DNA of 64,000 bases from Hyphomicrobiales bacterium (GTDB lineage: Bacteria > Pseudomonadota > Alphaproteobacteria > Rhizobiales > Ancalomicrobiaceae): NCBI GenBank assembly GCA_021286855.1, contig JAJTBO010000001.1, positions 62,001 to 126,000 on the forward strand, written 5' to 3'. Below are positions 35,887-44,690 of this stretch, piece by piece. A program made the position numbers and the translations under genes. The notes beneath the pieces are model-generated. The model was not told the origin of the DNA. It saw only the letters and a list, made by a program, of their open reading frames with translations, and ran no database searches. Each line of letters begins with the position of its first letter. Positions within the stretch are counted from its first letter, which is position 1.

Positions 35887-37569
35887 TCACGCCTTCAGCG
35901 CCGCCTCACGGATCTTCGCAAGCGTCGTGCGCGGCGTGATCGCCTCCGGGTCGATCAGAATGTGGAGGAGCGCCGGCCCGCCACTCGCCATCGCCGCGTC
36001 GAACGCGGGCGCGAACTCCTCGGACGTCCGCACCGTCGCGGCAAACGCCCCGTGCGCCCGCGCCACCGCCGCGAAGTCCGGATTGACCAGCTTCGTCGCA
36101 TGGACGCGGCCGGGAAACTCACGCTCCTGATGCATCCGGATCGTGCCCCAGATGCCGTTGTCGAAGAGCAGCACGATCACCGCCGCGCCGGCCTGCGCCG
36201 CGGTCGCGAACTCCTGGCTGGTCATCTGGAAGTCGCCGTCGCCGGTCAGCACAACGACGGGGCGCTCCGGGAAGGTGAGCTTCGCTCCGATCCCGGCCGG
36301 CAGTCCGTAGCCCATCGACCCCGACACCGGCGAGGCCTGCGTCGCCCACTGCCGGAACCGCCAGAACCGATGCAGCCAGATCGAGAAGTTGCCCGCCCCG
36401 GTCGTCATGATCGTCTCGGGCGGCAGCACCTTGCGCAGGTGCGCGTAGATCGCCGCCATCTGCACCGCGCCGGGGTTCTCGGCGATCTCCTCCGACCAGG
36501 CGAGATAATCGGTCCGCGCCGCCGCACGCCATTCTCCCCAGGCGACGCCGGCCGGCGGCGGCTCGAGCCCTTCCGCGGACGCCGCGAAGGCCGCCCCGGT
36601 CGCGTGGATGGCGAGGTCGGCCCGATAGACCCGGCCGAGCTCCTCGGCGTCGGCGTGGACGTGGACGAGGCTCTGGGCGGGGAAGGGGATGTCGAGGAGC
36701 GCGTAGCTCTGGCTCGGCGCCTCCGCGAACCGTCCGCCGACCATCAGGATCAGATCGGCCGCTCGGATCCGCTCGGCCAGCGCCGGATTGACGCCGAGCC
36801 CGACGTCGCCGGCGTAGTGCGGATCGGCGTGATCGAACAGCATCTGCCGGCGGAACGAGCAGGCGACCGGCAGGTCGAACTTTTCGGCGAAGCGGGCGAA
36901 CTGGCGCACCGCCTTCTCGCTCCACCGCGACCCGCCGAGGATCGCCAGCGGCCGCTCCGCCTTCCACAGCCGCTTCTGCAGCTCCCACATCTGCGCCGCG
37001 CCGGGATGCGTCTCGACCGCGAGGGCGGGGCGGATCTCGACCGGCTCGGGCGCCGTCTCGGTCAGCATGTCCTCCGGCAGCACCAACACGACCGGCCCCG
37101 GTCGGCCCGAGGTCGCCACCGCGAAGGCGCGGTTGACCATCTCCACCATCCGGTCGGCCGTGTCGATCTCGGCGACCCATTTGCAGAACGAGCCGAAGAC
37201 CTTGCGGAAGTCCATCTCCTGGAAGGCGCCGCGCTCGCGGAAGGAGCGTTCGATCTGGCCGACGAACAGGATCAGCGGCGTCGAATCGTGCTCGGCGACG
37301 TGCAGGCCGGCGGCCGCGTTCATCGCGCCGGGCGCGCGCGTCACCATGCAGACGCCGGGTTTGCCGGTGAGCTTGGCCGCGGCCTCCGCCATGAAGGCCG
37401 CCCCCGATTCCTGGCGCGCCGGCACGCTCGCGATCGGACTGTCGGAAAGCGCGTCGATGACGGCGAGATAGCTCTCGCCCGGCACCAGGAACACCCGCTC
37501 GACGCCGTTCGCCTCGAGGGTGGCCACCAGAAGCCGCGCCGCGCTGGTCTCGTTCGTCCCGTCCGCCAT
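35887..37569 (-). CDS. Thiamine diphosphate-dependent enzyme (acetolactate synthase-like)
   Basis: 560 residues, 'GAGGAG' ahead of the ATG. Three ThDP-enzyme domains: N-terminal PYR domain with the catalytic Glu in 'ARQESGAAFMAEAAAKLTG', a central FAD/CoA-like domain, and a C-terminal PP domain with 'GDGDFQMTSQEF' and 'NGIWGTI' binding ThDP and Mg. Similar to large subunits of acetolactate synthase, but no small regulatory subunit is nearby, so it is probably a catabolic or unassigned member (pyruvate or other 2-oxo acid). Stands alone on the minus strand after the repeat. Confidence 0.88.
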   Translation of the reverse strand: MADGTNETSAARLLVATLEANGVERVFLVPGESYLAVIDALSDSPIASVPARQESGAAFMAEAAAKLTGKPGVCMVTRAPGAMNAAAGLHVAEHDSTPLILFVGQIERSFRERGAFQEMDFRKVFGSFCKWVAEIDTADRMVEMVNRAFAVATSGRPGPVVLVLPEDMLTETAPEPVEIRPALAVETHPGAAQMWELQKRLWKAERPLAILGGSRWSEKAVRQFARFAEKFDLPVACSFRRQMLFDHADPHYAGDVGLGVNPALAERIRAADLILMVGGRFAEAPSQSYALLDIPFPAQSLVHVHADAEELGRVYRADLAIHATGAAFAASAEGLEPPPAGVAWGEWRAAARTDYLAWSEEIAENPGAVQMAAIYAHLRKVLPPETIMTTGAGNFSIWLHRFWRFRQWATQASPVSGSMGYGLPAGIGAKLTFPERPVVVLTGDGDFQMTSQEFATAAQAGAAVIVLLFDNGIWGTIRMHQEREFPGRVHATKLVNPDFAAVARAHGAFAATVRTSEEFAPAFDAAMASGGPALLHILIDPEAITPRTTLAKIREAALKA

Positions 37570-37665
37570 GTCTCGTCTCCTCGCTCGTCGTGACGACGTC
37601 TTCTCACGCCCGCCCCGGCCTTTGAAGGGGGAGCGCGCCGAGCCGCCATGCGGGAGCCGAGCGCA

Positions 37666-38043
37666 TCACGCCTCGAGCACCGTGACCACCGTGAAGGTGT
37701 TGAGATCGCCGTCCTCGTCCTTGATCGAGACGTATTCGCCGACCTTGAAGGGATGCGCGCCGAAGCGATAGCCGGCCTCGTCGTCCTCGTCGCCGGCGAT
37801 GTCGTAGCGAAACGCCCAACTGCCGCCCGGCCGATGCACCAGATGGCCGACGTCCTCCTCCTCGCCGCCCCAGAACCGCCGGACCCGACACTTCTCGCGC
37901 TGCTTCTTCCAGGCCTCCGGATCGATCCGTCCTTCCGGGTCGAGCGGTGCGAAGAATTCGTAGCCGTGGCGCGCCGAACCCATCGGGTGTTCCTTGGTGC
38001 GGGCGAGGTTGAGACGAATCTTCTTCAGGCCGGAAGCGGTCAT
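37666..38043 (-). CDS. Conserved hypothetical protein, small and acidic
   Basis: 125 residues; ATG at 38043 (six bases after 'GGAGG') preferred over the adjacent ATG at 38046. Soluble, rich in Asp/Glu and aromatic residues, no signal peptide or membrane helix. Motifs such as 'RRFWGGEEEDVGHLVHRPGG' and 'HPFKVGEYVSIKD' suggest a compact beta-rich domain; 'F-x-V-x-x-V' at the end repeats this. I recognise it as a type of protein frequent in Hyphomicrobiales but know no function. Confidence 0.75.
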   Translation of the reverse strand: MTASGLKKIRLNLARTKEHPMGSARHGYEFFAPLDPEGRIDPEAWKKQREKCRVRRFWGGEEEDVGHLVHRPGGSWAFRYDIAGDEDDEAGYRFGAHPFKVGEYVSIKDEDGDLNTFTVVTVLEA

Positions 38044-38276
38044 CATGTCCTCCCATTGACCGTGTCATTCTATCGCCCGGGGCGTCGCGAACGACATTGA
38101 GATGCGTCAACGCGTCGGTCGACGAGGCGTTTCTGGCGCCGCTCGCACGTTGTCGCTCGATCGGCGCGAGGTAGGTTCGTCGCCGGAGGATCCGGACCGG
38201 ACATCGAATGGATGCACCCGGTTCGCGAACCGCATTAGGATGGCGTCGGCCCGAACGATCGCGAAAGGAACGACCG

Positions 38277-40007
38277 ATGTCCGCCGACGATCTCGAGCCG
38301 ACCGCCGCCGTTGACGCCGCCGCCGTTGACGCCGCCGCCGGTCGGCGGATCTGGGAGGAGGTCGCCGCCTTCCTCGGCGATCCCGCCACCCATGGGTTGG
38401 ACGAGCCGGTGGTGCGGATCGACACGCATTGCGCGGCGGTCTTCCTCGCCGGCGCCATCGCCTACAAGATCAAGCGCCCGGTGCGCTTCCCCTTCCTCGA
38501 TTTCTCGACCCTGGAGCGGCGGGCGAGCTTCTGTCGCCGCGAGATCTGCGTCGATCGGGCGATCGCGCCGTCGATCTATCGCCGCGTCGTTCCGATCACC
38601 CGCGAGGCCGACGACCGCTTGGCGATCGACGGCCGTGGCGAGACCGTCGAATGGGCGGTCGAGATGAACCGCTTCGACGAGACCGCCACCCTCGATCGCG
38701 TCGTCGGCCGCACGCCGCTCGATCCGCTGTTCTCCGAAGCCCTCGCCGACGAGATCGTCCGCGCGCAGAGCCACGCCCGCATTCGCGAAGCCGGTCCCTG
38801 GATGGCGGACGTCCGCGCCTATCTCGATCAGAACCGCGACGCCTTCGCCGAGCGGCCCGACCTCTTCCCGCCCGCCGCCGCCGCCCGCCTCGACCAACTG
38901 GCGCGGGCGCGTTGGGAGGACGCTCGCGATCTCGTCGAGGACCGCGGTCGGCTCGGCCGTATCCGTCTCGGCCACGGCGACCTGCATTGCGCCAACGTCG
39001 TGGTGATGGACGGTCGGCCCCAACTCTTCGACGCGGTCGAATTCGACGACGCCATAGCGACCGGCGACGTGCTCTACGACGTCGGCTACCTGATCATGGA
39101 TCTCGACGTGCGCGGCGATCAGCCCGCCGCCCGTCGCCTGCTCAACCGTTGGCTCCAGGCGGCCGCCAAGGCCGAATCGCGCGGCCCCTCGCTGCGCGAC
39201 CCGGAAGACGCCTTCCTCACCGAGATCGACGGACTCGCCGCGCTGCCGCTCTGGCTCTGCGTGCGCGCCGGCCTGCGCGCCAAGATCGCCGCCGCCACCG
39301 CGCCCCATCTCGAAGGCGACGCGCGCGCCGAGCAGGAGGAATGGGCGCGGCGCTTCTTCGTCGCGGCCTGCGACTATGTCGAGCCCTATCGCCCTCGGCT
39401 CCTCGCGCTCGGCGGCATGTCGGGGGCCGGCAAGACGACCCTCGCCCGCGCCATCGCCTCCGACTTCGGGCCGCGTCCCGGCGCCATCGTGCTGCGCTCC
39501 GACACGATCCGCAAGGTCGTCGCCGGCGTCGCCGACACGGTGCGGCTCGGTCCCGAGCACTACACGCGCGAGGCCTCCGACCGCGTCTATCGCCTGCTGG
39601 TCGCCTCCGCCGCCGCCGCGCTCGCCGCCGGCTTCTCGGTCGTCACCGACGCGGTATCGCTGCACCCCGAGGAGCGCTCCCGCTTCGCCGCGATCGCGCG
39701 GGCGGCGGAAGCCGAGTTCACCGGCCTGTGGCTCGAGATCGATCCGGACGTCGCCTCGAAGCGGGTCGGCGAACGCCGCAACGACGCCTCCGACGCCGAC
39801 GCGACGGTGGTCGCCTTCCAGAGCCGCCGCGATCCTGGCGCCATCGACTGGCACCGCATCGACGCCGGCGGCGCCCAGGCGGAGACGCTGGCCGCCGCCC
39901 GCGCCGTCCTCCACGAGGAGTTCCGCCTCTCCGCCCTCGCCGAGGACCTCCGCCTCACTGACCCGGCAGGGCCTCGGCCGAGACGACACGATCGATCGGC
40001 AGAGTGA
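38277..40007 (+). CDS. APH-like phosphotransferase fused to an AAA/gluconate-kinase-like P-loop domain
   Basis: 576 residues from the ATG at 38277. N-terminal half is an aminoglycoside-phosphotransferase-like kinase with the catalytic 'GHGDLHCANVVV' and metal-binding 'FDAVEFDD'. C-terminal half (about 375-560) is a zeta-toxin/gluconate-kinase-like P-loop domain with Walker A 'GGMSGAGKTT'. The start has an 'AAVDAA' repeat encoded by a 15 bp direct repeat. The fusion is widespread but its substrate is unknown. I recall a similar protein (Rv2004c) in the mycobacterial hypoxia (DosR) regulon. The 3' end overlaps the oppositely oriented acetyltransferase gene by 53 bp. Confidence 0.88.
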   Translation: MSADDLEPTAAVDAAAVDAAAGRRIWEEVAAFLGDPATHGLDEPVVRIDTHCAAVFLAGAIAYKIKRPVRFPFLDFSTLERRASFCRREICVDRAIAPSIYRRVVPITREADDRLAIDGRGETVEWAVEMNRFDETATLDRVVGRTPLDPLFSEALADEIVRAQSHARIREAGPWMADVRAYLDQNRDAFAERPDLFPPAAAARLDQLARARWEDARDLVEDRGRLGRIRLGHGDLHCANVVVMDGRPQLFDAVEFDDAIATGDVLYDVGYLIMDLDVRGDQPAARRLLNRWLQAAAKAESRGPSLRDPEDAFLTEIDGLAALPLWLCVRAGLRAKIAAATAPHLEGDARAEQEEWARRFFVAACDYVEPYRPRLLALGGMSGAGKTTLARAIASDFGPRPGAIVLRSDTIRKVVAGVADTVRLGPEHYTREASDRVYRLLVASAAAALAAGFSVVTDAVSLHPEERSRFAAIARAAEAEFTGLWLEIDPDVASKRVGERRNDASDADATVVAFQSRRDPGAIDWHRIDAGGAQAETLAAARAVLHEEFRLSALAEDLRLTDPAGPRPRRHDRSAE

Positions 40008-42681
40008 CCAGCGCGATCGATTCGTCGTCCGGCGACGACTTGACCGAGAAGCCGAGCGCTTCGCACATCTGGATCATCACCCGGTTCTCGCGCAGGATCT
40101 CGCCCTTGACCGCCGACAGGCCGTCGGCCTTGGCCCATTCGATCATCAGCTTCATCAGCTTCCAGCCGAGCCCCTGCCCCTTGAGGTTGGAGCGCAGCAG
40201 GATGGCGTATTCGCCGGTGACGTGATCGGGATCGGCGTGCAGGCGCACCGCGCCGAGCAGCTTGCCGGTCGCCACCTCGATCGCCGCGAAGGCGATCGCG
40301 CGTTCGTAGTCGAGCTGGGTCAGCTTGGCCAGGAAGGCGTGGGTGAAGTCCTTGATCGGGGCGAAGAAGCGCAGTCTGAGATCCTGCGGCGTCACCTCGG
40401 TGAAGAAGTCGGGATAGAGCGCCTCGTCCTCCGGCCGGATCGGCCGCATGAAGACCTCGCGGCCGTCCTTGAGGTGCGTCGTCCGCTCCCAGTCCTTCGG
40501 ATAGGGGCGGATGGCGAGGCGCGGATGGCCGAGCTTGCCGGAGCGGGTGGTGATCGGCTGGACCCGCACGCGCGCATCGAGCACGACGACGCCCTCGTGG
40601 TCCGCGACGATCGGGTTGAGATCGAGTTCGCGGATCTCGGGGATGTCGCAGGCGAGCTGACTGAGCTTGCACAGGGTCAGCGCCACCGCATATTCGTCGA
40701 CCGGCGGGCGGTTGCGGTAGCCGGCCATCAGCTTCGAAACCCGCGTCTCGGCGATCATCGCATGGGCGAGGTTCATGTCGATCGGCGCGAGGTCGAGGGC
40801 GCGGTCGCCGACCACCTCGACCGAGGTGCCGCCCTGGCCGAACACCACCACCGGCCCGAACACGAAGTCGTCGGCGATGCCGGCGAGCAGTTCGATGCCG
40901 AAGCGCTTCTCGATCATCGGCATGACGATGACGCCGTCGACCGTCTTGTCGGGGAAGCGGGCGCGGATGCGGTTCAGCATCTCGCAGGTGGCGTCGGCCA
41001 CCTCCTCTTCGCTTTCCAGGCCGAGCCGGACGCCGTCGACGTCCGATTTGAACGCGATCTCGCGCGACGCGATCTTCAGCACCACCCGTTGGTTCTGACT
41101 GAGCCACGGCCGCGCCGCCTCCGCCGCCGCCTTCGCGTCGGGGGCGAGGATGGTCGGCAGCACCGGAATGTCGTAGGCCGCGAGCAGGTCGCGCACAGCC
41201 ACCGGCGACAGCCATTCCCGACCCTCGGCCAGCGCCGCCTCGACGATCGCCCGCGCCTCCGTCGGATCGGGCTGGAATTCGGCCGGCAGCGGCTCCGGGA
41301 TCGCCATCAGCCGCTCCTGCGCCGTCATGTAGCGCACCAGATGGCCGAAGGAGCGCACCGCCTCTTCCGGCGTCGGATGACAGGGCACGCCGGCGGCGTG
41401 CAGGATCGCGTCGGCGTCCTCGGTCAGATCGAGGAACGAGGTCAGGATCGGCCGCTTGCGTCCGACCTTCTTGGCCTGCGCCTGGGCGAGCCCGGCGATT
41501 CGCTTGGCCACTTCCGCTGCGTCGACGAAGGCGGACGGCGCGTGCAGCGCCAGCACCGATTCGACGCTCGGATCGGTCACCACCGCCTCGATCGCCCGCC
41601 CGAAGGCTTCGGCGTCGGCGTCGTCGGGCAGGGTCAGCGGATTGGCCGCCTCGCGCCCCTGCCGAACCAGCGGCGCCAGCGCCTCGGTCGTCTCGGCCGA
41701 GAAGTCGGCGAGCACGCCGCCGTTCTTCGCCAGATGGTCGATGGCGATGGTGGCGAGGCTGCGCCCGTTGGCGATCACCGCCACCTTGCGGCAGGGCGTC
41801 GGCTTCACCCGGGTGATCGTCTCGGCCGCGTCGAAGAGTTCGTCGACCGAATCGACGCGCACCAGGCCGGCCCGCCGGAAGGCGGCGTCGTAGACCCAGT
41901 CGGTGGTGGCGAGCCGCGAGGAGTGCGTGTTGCCGACCATGCGGTCGTCGCGGCTGATGCCCGAGCGGATCACGATCACCGGCTTGGTGCGGGCGCAGGC
42001 GCGCGCCGCCGACAGGAACTTCGACGGCGACCAGATGCTCTCCAGATGGACGAGCACCGCGCGGGTGCGATAGTCGGCGCAGAAATGGTCGAGCAGATCG
42101 CCGATGTCGACGTCGACCTTCTGGCCGAGCGAGACGACGGCGGAAAAGCCGATGCCGTTCGCCTCGGCCCACGACAGCGTCGAGTTGACCACCGCCGCCG
42201 AACGCGAGATCAGGGCGAGCTCGCCCTTCTTCGCCGCCCGCCCGGCGAGCGACAGATCGAGCCCGACGTGCGGGCTGATCACGCCGAGGCTGCCCGGCCC
42301 GATCAGGCGGATGCCTTCCCGACGCGCCGCGGCGAGCACTTGGCGCGTCGTGAAGAATGGCCATTCGTCGAAACCGCGCGACAGGAACAGCGCCGCCTTC
42401 ATGCCGCGCGCGCCGAGCGCCTCGATCACCGAGAGCGCATCGTCGGCGCCGGAGAGCACGACGGCGAGGTCCGCCGCGCCCTCGAAGGCCTCGAAGTTCG
42501 GCACGACGCCGCCGGTCCAGCCCTCCGGCGGCTCCAGGCCGGCGAGCGTCGCCTTGCCCTTGAAGCCGCTGCGGGCGAAGTTGCGGAAGAACAGGTCGAG
42601 CGCGGCCGAACCGATGTGGTCCGGTCCGATCACGACGATCGAACGCGGCTGAAAGATGCCGTCGAGATTGCGTATGGCCAT
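39955..42681 (-). CDS. Pat-type protein: acyl-CoA synthetase (NDP-forming)-like fused to GNAT acetyltransferase
   Basis: 908 residues. Order: CoA-binding Rossmann domain (about 5-130; 'PRSIVVIGPDHIGSAA'), succinyl-CoA-ligase-like domains (about 145-460), ATP-grasp domain (about 490-700) and a C-terminal GNAT domain (about 735-890; 'RSNLKGQGLGWKLM' binds acetyl-CoA). This is the PatZ/YfiQ architecture, which acetylates lysines such as that of acetyl-CoA synthetase and so links acetyl-CoA status to metabolism. The tail overlaps the APH-AAA gene 3' end by 53 bp. The universal stress gene lies upstream on the same strand, 197 bp away. Confidence 0.92.
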   Translation of the reverse strand: MAIRNLDGIFQPRSIVVIGPDHIGSAALDLFFRNFARSGFKGKATLAGLEPPEGWTGGVVPNFEAFEGAADLAVVLSGADDALSVIEALGARGMKAALFLSRGFDEWPFFTTRQVLAAARREGIRLIGPGSLGVISPHVGLDLSLAGRAAKKGELALISRSAAVVNSTLSWAEANGIGFSAVVSLGQKVDVDIGDLLDHFCADYRTRAVLVHLESIWSPSKFLSAARACARTKPVIVIRSGISRDDRMVGNTHSSRLATTDWVYDAAFRRAGLVRVDSVDELFDAAETITRVKPTPCRKVAVIANGRSLATIAIDHLAKNGGVLADFSAETTEALAPLVRQGREAANPLTLPDDADAEAFGRAIEAVVTDPSVESVLALHAPSAFVDAAEVAKRIAGLAQAQAKKVGRKRPILTSFLDLTEDADAILHAAGVPCHPTPEEAVRSFGHLVRYMTAQERLMAIPEPLPAEFQPDPTEARAIVEAALAEGREWLSPVAVRDLLAAYDIPVLPTILAPDAKAAAEAARPWLSQNQRVVLKIASREIAFKSDVDGVRLGLESEEEVADATCEMLNRIRARFPDKTVDGVIVMPMIEKRFGIELLAGIADDFVFGPVVVFGQGGTSVEVVGDRALDLAPIDMNLAHAMIAETRVSKLMAGYRNRPPVDEYAVALTLCKLSQLACDIPEIRELDLNPIVADHEGVVVLDARVRVQPITTRSGKLGHPRLAIRPYPKDWERTTHLKDGREVFMRPIRPEDEALYPDFFTEVTPQDLRLRFFAPIKDFTHAFLAKLTQLDYERAIAFAAIEVATGKLLGAVRLHADPDHVTGEYAILLRSNLKGQGLGWKLMKLMIEWAKADGLSAVKGEILRENRVMIQMCEALGFSVKSSPDDESIALVTLPIDRVVSAEALPGQ

Positions 42682-42837
42682 GTGCCCCCCGGGCGTCGAT
42701 CGCAGAAGAGCGTCGACCCCGGTCGTCGAGACCGCGATCGCGCCTCCTCGTGGATGAGGATCGGCCGCTCCCGAATTTTCCCCCCTCGGTCGGTCGCCGT
42801 CGGGCGATCTTCAGCGTCGCCTCGTCGGACCGGCCGT

Positions 42838-42864
42838 CGCGCGCCCGCTCCTCCCGGGCGCGCG
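42838..42864 (-). terminator. GC-rich hairpin after the universal stress gene
   Basis: Inverted repeat CGCGCGCCC/GGGCGCGCG with a 9-base centre, 15 bp after the usp stop on the minus strand. No T run follows, so termination is uncertain. Confidence 0.35.
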
Positions 42865-42878
42865 CCTTTCCGTACCTC

Positions 42879-43745
42879 TCAGTGCGCCATCAGGACCGGA
42901 AGGGTCATGGAGGCGAGAATGCCGCGGGTCGCCCCGCCGAGCAGGAATTCGCGCACCCGGCTGTGGCCGTAACCGCCCATCACCAGGAGGTCGAAGGACA
43001 TGTCGGCCGCCTTGTCGAGCAGCGCGTCGGCGACCGCGATCTCCGGCGCTTCGATCTGTTCGACGTCGACGTCGAGCCCGTGCCGGGCGAGCCAGGTGGC
43101 GAGGTCGGCCCCCGGTTGGCCCGGATCCGAGCCGGCGCGGTCGACCATCACCACGGCGATCTTCTTGGCCATGTGCAGGATCGGCAGCGCCGCATGCACG
43201 GCGCGGGCGGCGGTGCGTCCGCCGTCCCAGCCGATCATGATGCGGTCGAAGGCGAGCGCGCCGCGCGAGATGTAGGGCACCAGCAGCGCCGGCGCCGCGC
43301 CTTCGAACAGCGCCGTCTCGATCATCGCCTCGCGCATCGGCTCGGGATGGTCGGGATCGTCCTGACCGATCACCACCAGATCGGTGGTGCGCGACGCGGC
43401 GGCGAAGCCTTCCGGCACGCCGCCCATCAGAATTTCGGAGATGCGCGATTCGTGCGAGACGTCGAGCCGTTTCGCCTCCGCCGTGAAGGCGGCGGCGGCC
43501 TCTTCCGCCACGTGCAGCGCCTGGGTGCGCGCCTGCTCGATCACTTCGACCGGCAGCGGCGCCACCACGAAACCCGGGACGATCGGATCGACCGCCAGCG
43601 CCACCGCGGTGACGTGGGCGCCGATTCGCGCCGCCAGTTCCAGCGCGGCGGTGGGGGCCGGGCCGAGGGAGGCGCCTTCCGTGTCGGACCCCGCGCCGGC
43701 GCGGGGTCCGTTGTCGAGCAGCACCAGCATGTCCTTGATCGTCAT
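42879..43745 (-). CDS. Universal stress protein, two tandem UspA domains
   Basis: 288 residues from the ATG at 43745 ('GGAGGG' ahead on the minus strand); an in-frame start at 43850 has no RBS. Two UspA folds: residues 1-160 with a weak ATP site, and 165-288 with the full ATP-binding pattern G-x2-G-x9-G-G-x-T in 'GGYGHSRVREFLLGGAT'. Proteins of this type respond to stress, often low oxygen. Upstream is a degenerate FixK-like box (43830-43843) and a palindrome at 43868. Same strand as the SDR and xseA genes upstream. Confidence 0.92.
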   Translation of the reverse strand: MTIKDMLVLLDNGPRAGAGSDTEGASLGPAPTAALELAARIGAHVTAVALAVDPIVPGFVVAPLPVEVIEQARTQALHVAEEAAAAFTAEAKRLDVSHESRISEILMGGVPEGFAAASRTTDLVVIGQDDPDHPEPMREAMIETALFEGAAPALLVPYISRGALAFDRIMIGWDGGRTAARAVHAALPILHMAKKIAVVMVDRAGSDPGQPGADLATWLARHGLDVDVEQIEAPEIAVADALLDKAADMSFDLLVMGGYGHSRVREFLLGGATRGILASMTLPVLMAH

Positions 43746-43829
43746 GACGGGTCCCTCCTGGTGAGACCTCCCGCGGCGTTCTTCGACGCCGCGGAACCGA
43801 GCATCGCACGTCCCGACCCGCCGCCGCTT

Positions 43830-43843
43830 TGATCGATCGCAAG
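43830..43843 (-). promoter_or_regulatory. Degenerate FixK/FNR-like box upstream of the universal stress gene
   Basis: TTGATCGATCGCAA keeps TTGA-N6-NCAA with one mismatch from the TTGA-N6-TCAA core. Its centre is about 92 bp before the start codon, suitable for a site at -41.5 with a 50-nt leader. Confidence 0.35.
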
Positions 43844-43867
43844 ATCGCACGGTTGGGCGGGAAAGTC

Positions 43868-43879
43868 GACGTATACGTC
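43868..43879. promoter_or_regulatory. GACGTATACGTC palindrome
   Basis: A perfect 12 bp palindrome that touches the SDR stop codon and lies about 125 bp upstream of the universal stress gene. Possible operator; no evidence beyond symmetry. Confidence 0.25.
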
Positions 43880-44657
43880 AAAATGTTCCCGGATACTTCC
43901 CGCCGTCGAGCAGGATGTTCTGTCCGACCAGAAAGGCGGCCTGGACCGAACAGAGGAAGGCGCAGACCTCGCCGAATTCGGCCGGGTCGCCGAGCCGCCC
44001 GACCGGGATCGCCGCCGCCATGCGCCGGCGGGATTCGTCCTGCGAGATCCCGTGCCGCGCCGCTTCCGCGTTCACCATGGTGGCGATCCGGTCGGTCGCG
44101 AACTGACCGGGGAGCAGATTGTTGATCACCACGCCCTTCGCCGCCATGTCGCGGGCGAGCCCGGCCATGAACCCGGTCAGTCCCGAGCGGGCGCCGTTCG
44201 ACAGGCCCAGCACCGCGATCGGCGCCTTCACCGCGCCGGAGGTGATGTTGACGATCCGCCCGAAGCCGCGCGCCGCCATGCCGTCGACGACCGCCTTGGT
44301 CAGCATGATCGGCGCGACCATGTTGGCTTCGACCGCCGCGTGCCAGTCCTCCTCCGCCCAGTCGTGGAAGTCGCCGGCCGGCGGGCCGCCGGCGTTGTTG
44401 ACCAGGATGTCGGGATCCGGCCGCGCCGCGACGATCGCCGCCCGTCCGTCCCTGGTGGTGACGTCGGCGGCGAGCGTCGAGACCGCGCCGCCGGTCTCCC
44501 GTCGGATCGCCTCGGCGGTCGCCTCGAGCGTCTCCGCTCCACGCGCCACGATCAGCACGTCGACCCCGGCGCGGGCCAGCGACGTGGCCGAGGCCCGTCC
44601 CAATCCCTTCGAAGCGGCGCAGACGATGGCCTTGCGGCCGGCGATCCCGAGATCCAT
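43878..44657 (-). CDS. Short-chain dehydrogenase/reductase
   Basis: 259 residues, 'AGGAGA' ahead of the ATG. Classical SDR Rossmann fold; the cofactor motif is 'AASKGLGRAS' (T-G-x3-G-x-G with Ala-Ala at the start), 'NNAGG' is present, and the C-terminal 'GQNILLDGG' is typical. The catalytic region has 'NITSGAVKAP...LSNGARSGL': the usual Tyr of Y-x3-K is replaced by Asn (NGARS), so it may not be a normal reductase. Starts 33 bp after xseA and could share its transcript. Substrate unknown. Confidence 0.88.
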   Translation of the reverse strand: MDLGIAGRKAIVCAASKGLGRASATSLARAGVDVLIVARGAETLEATAEAIRRETGGAVSTLAADVTTRDGRAAIVAARPDPDILVNNAGGPPAGDFHDWAEEDWHAAVEANMVAPIMLTKAVVDGMAARGFGRIVNITSGAVKAPIAVLGLSNGARSGLTGFMAGLARDMAAKGVVINNLLPGQFATDRIATMVNAEAARHGISQDESRRRMAAAIPVGRLGDPAEFGEVCAFLCSVQAAFLVGQNILLDGGKYPGTF

Positions 44658-44690
44658 GGCGTGTCTCCTGTTCGCGCCAGAATAGAAAGA

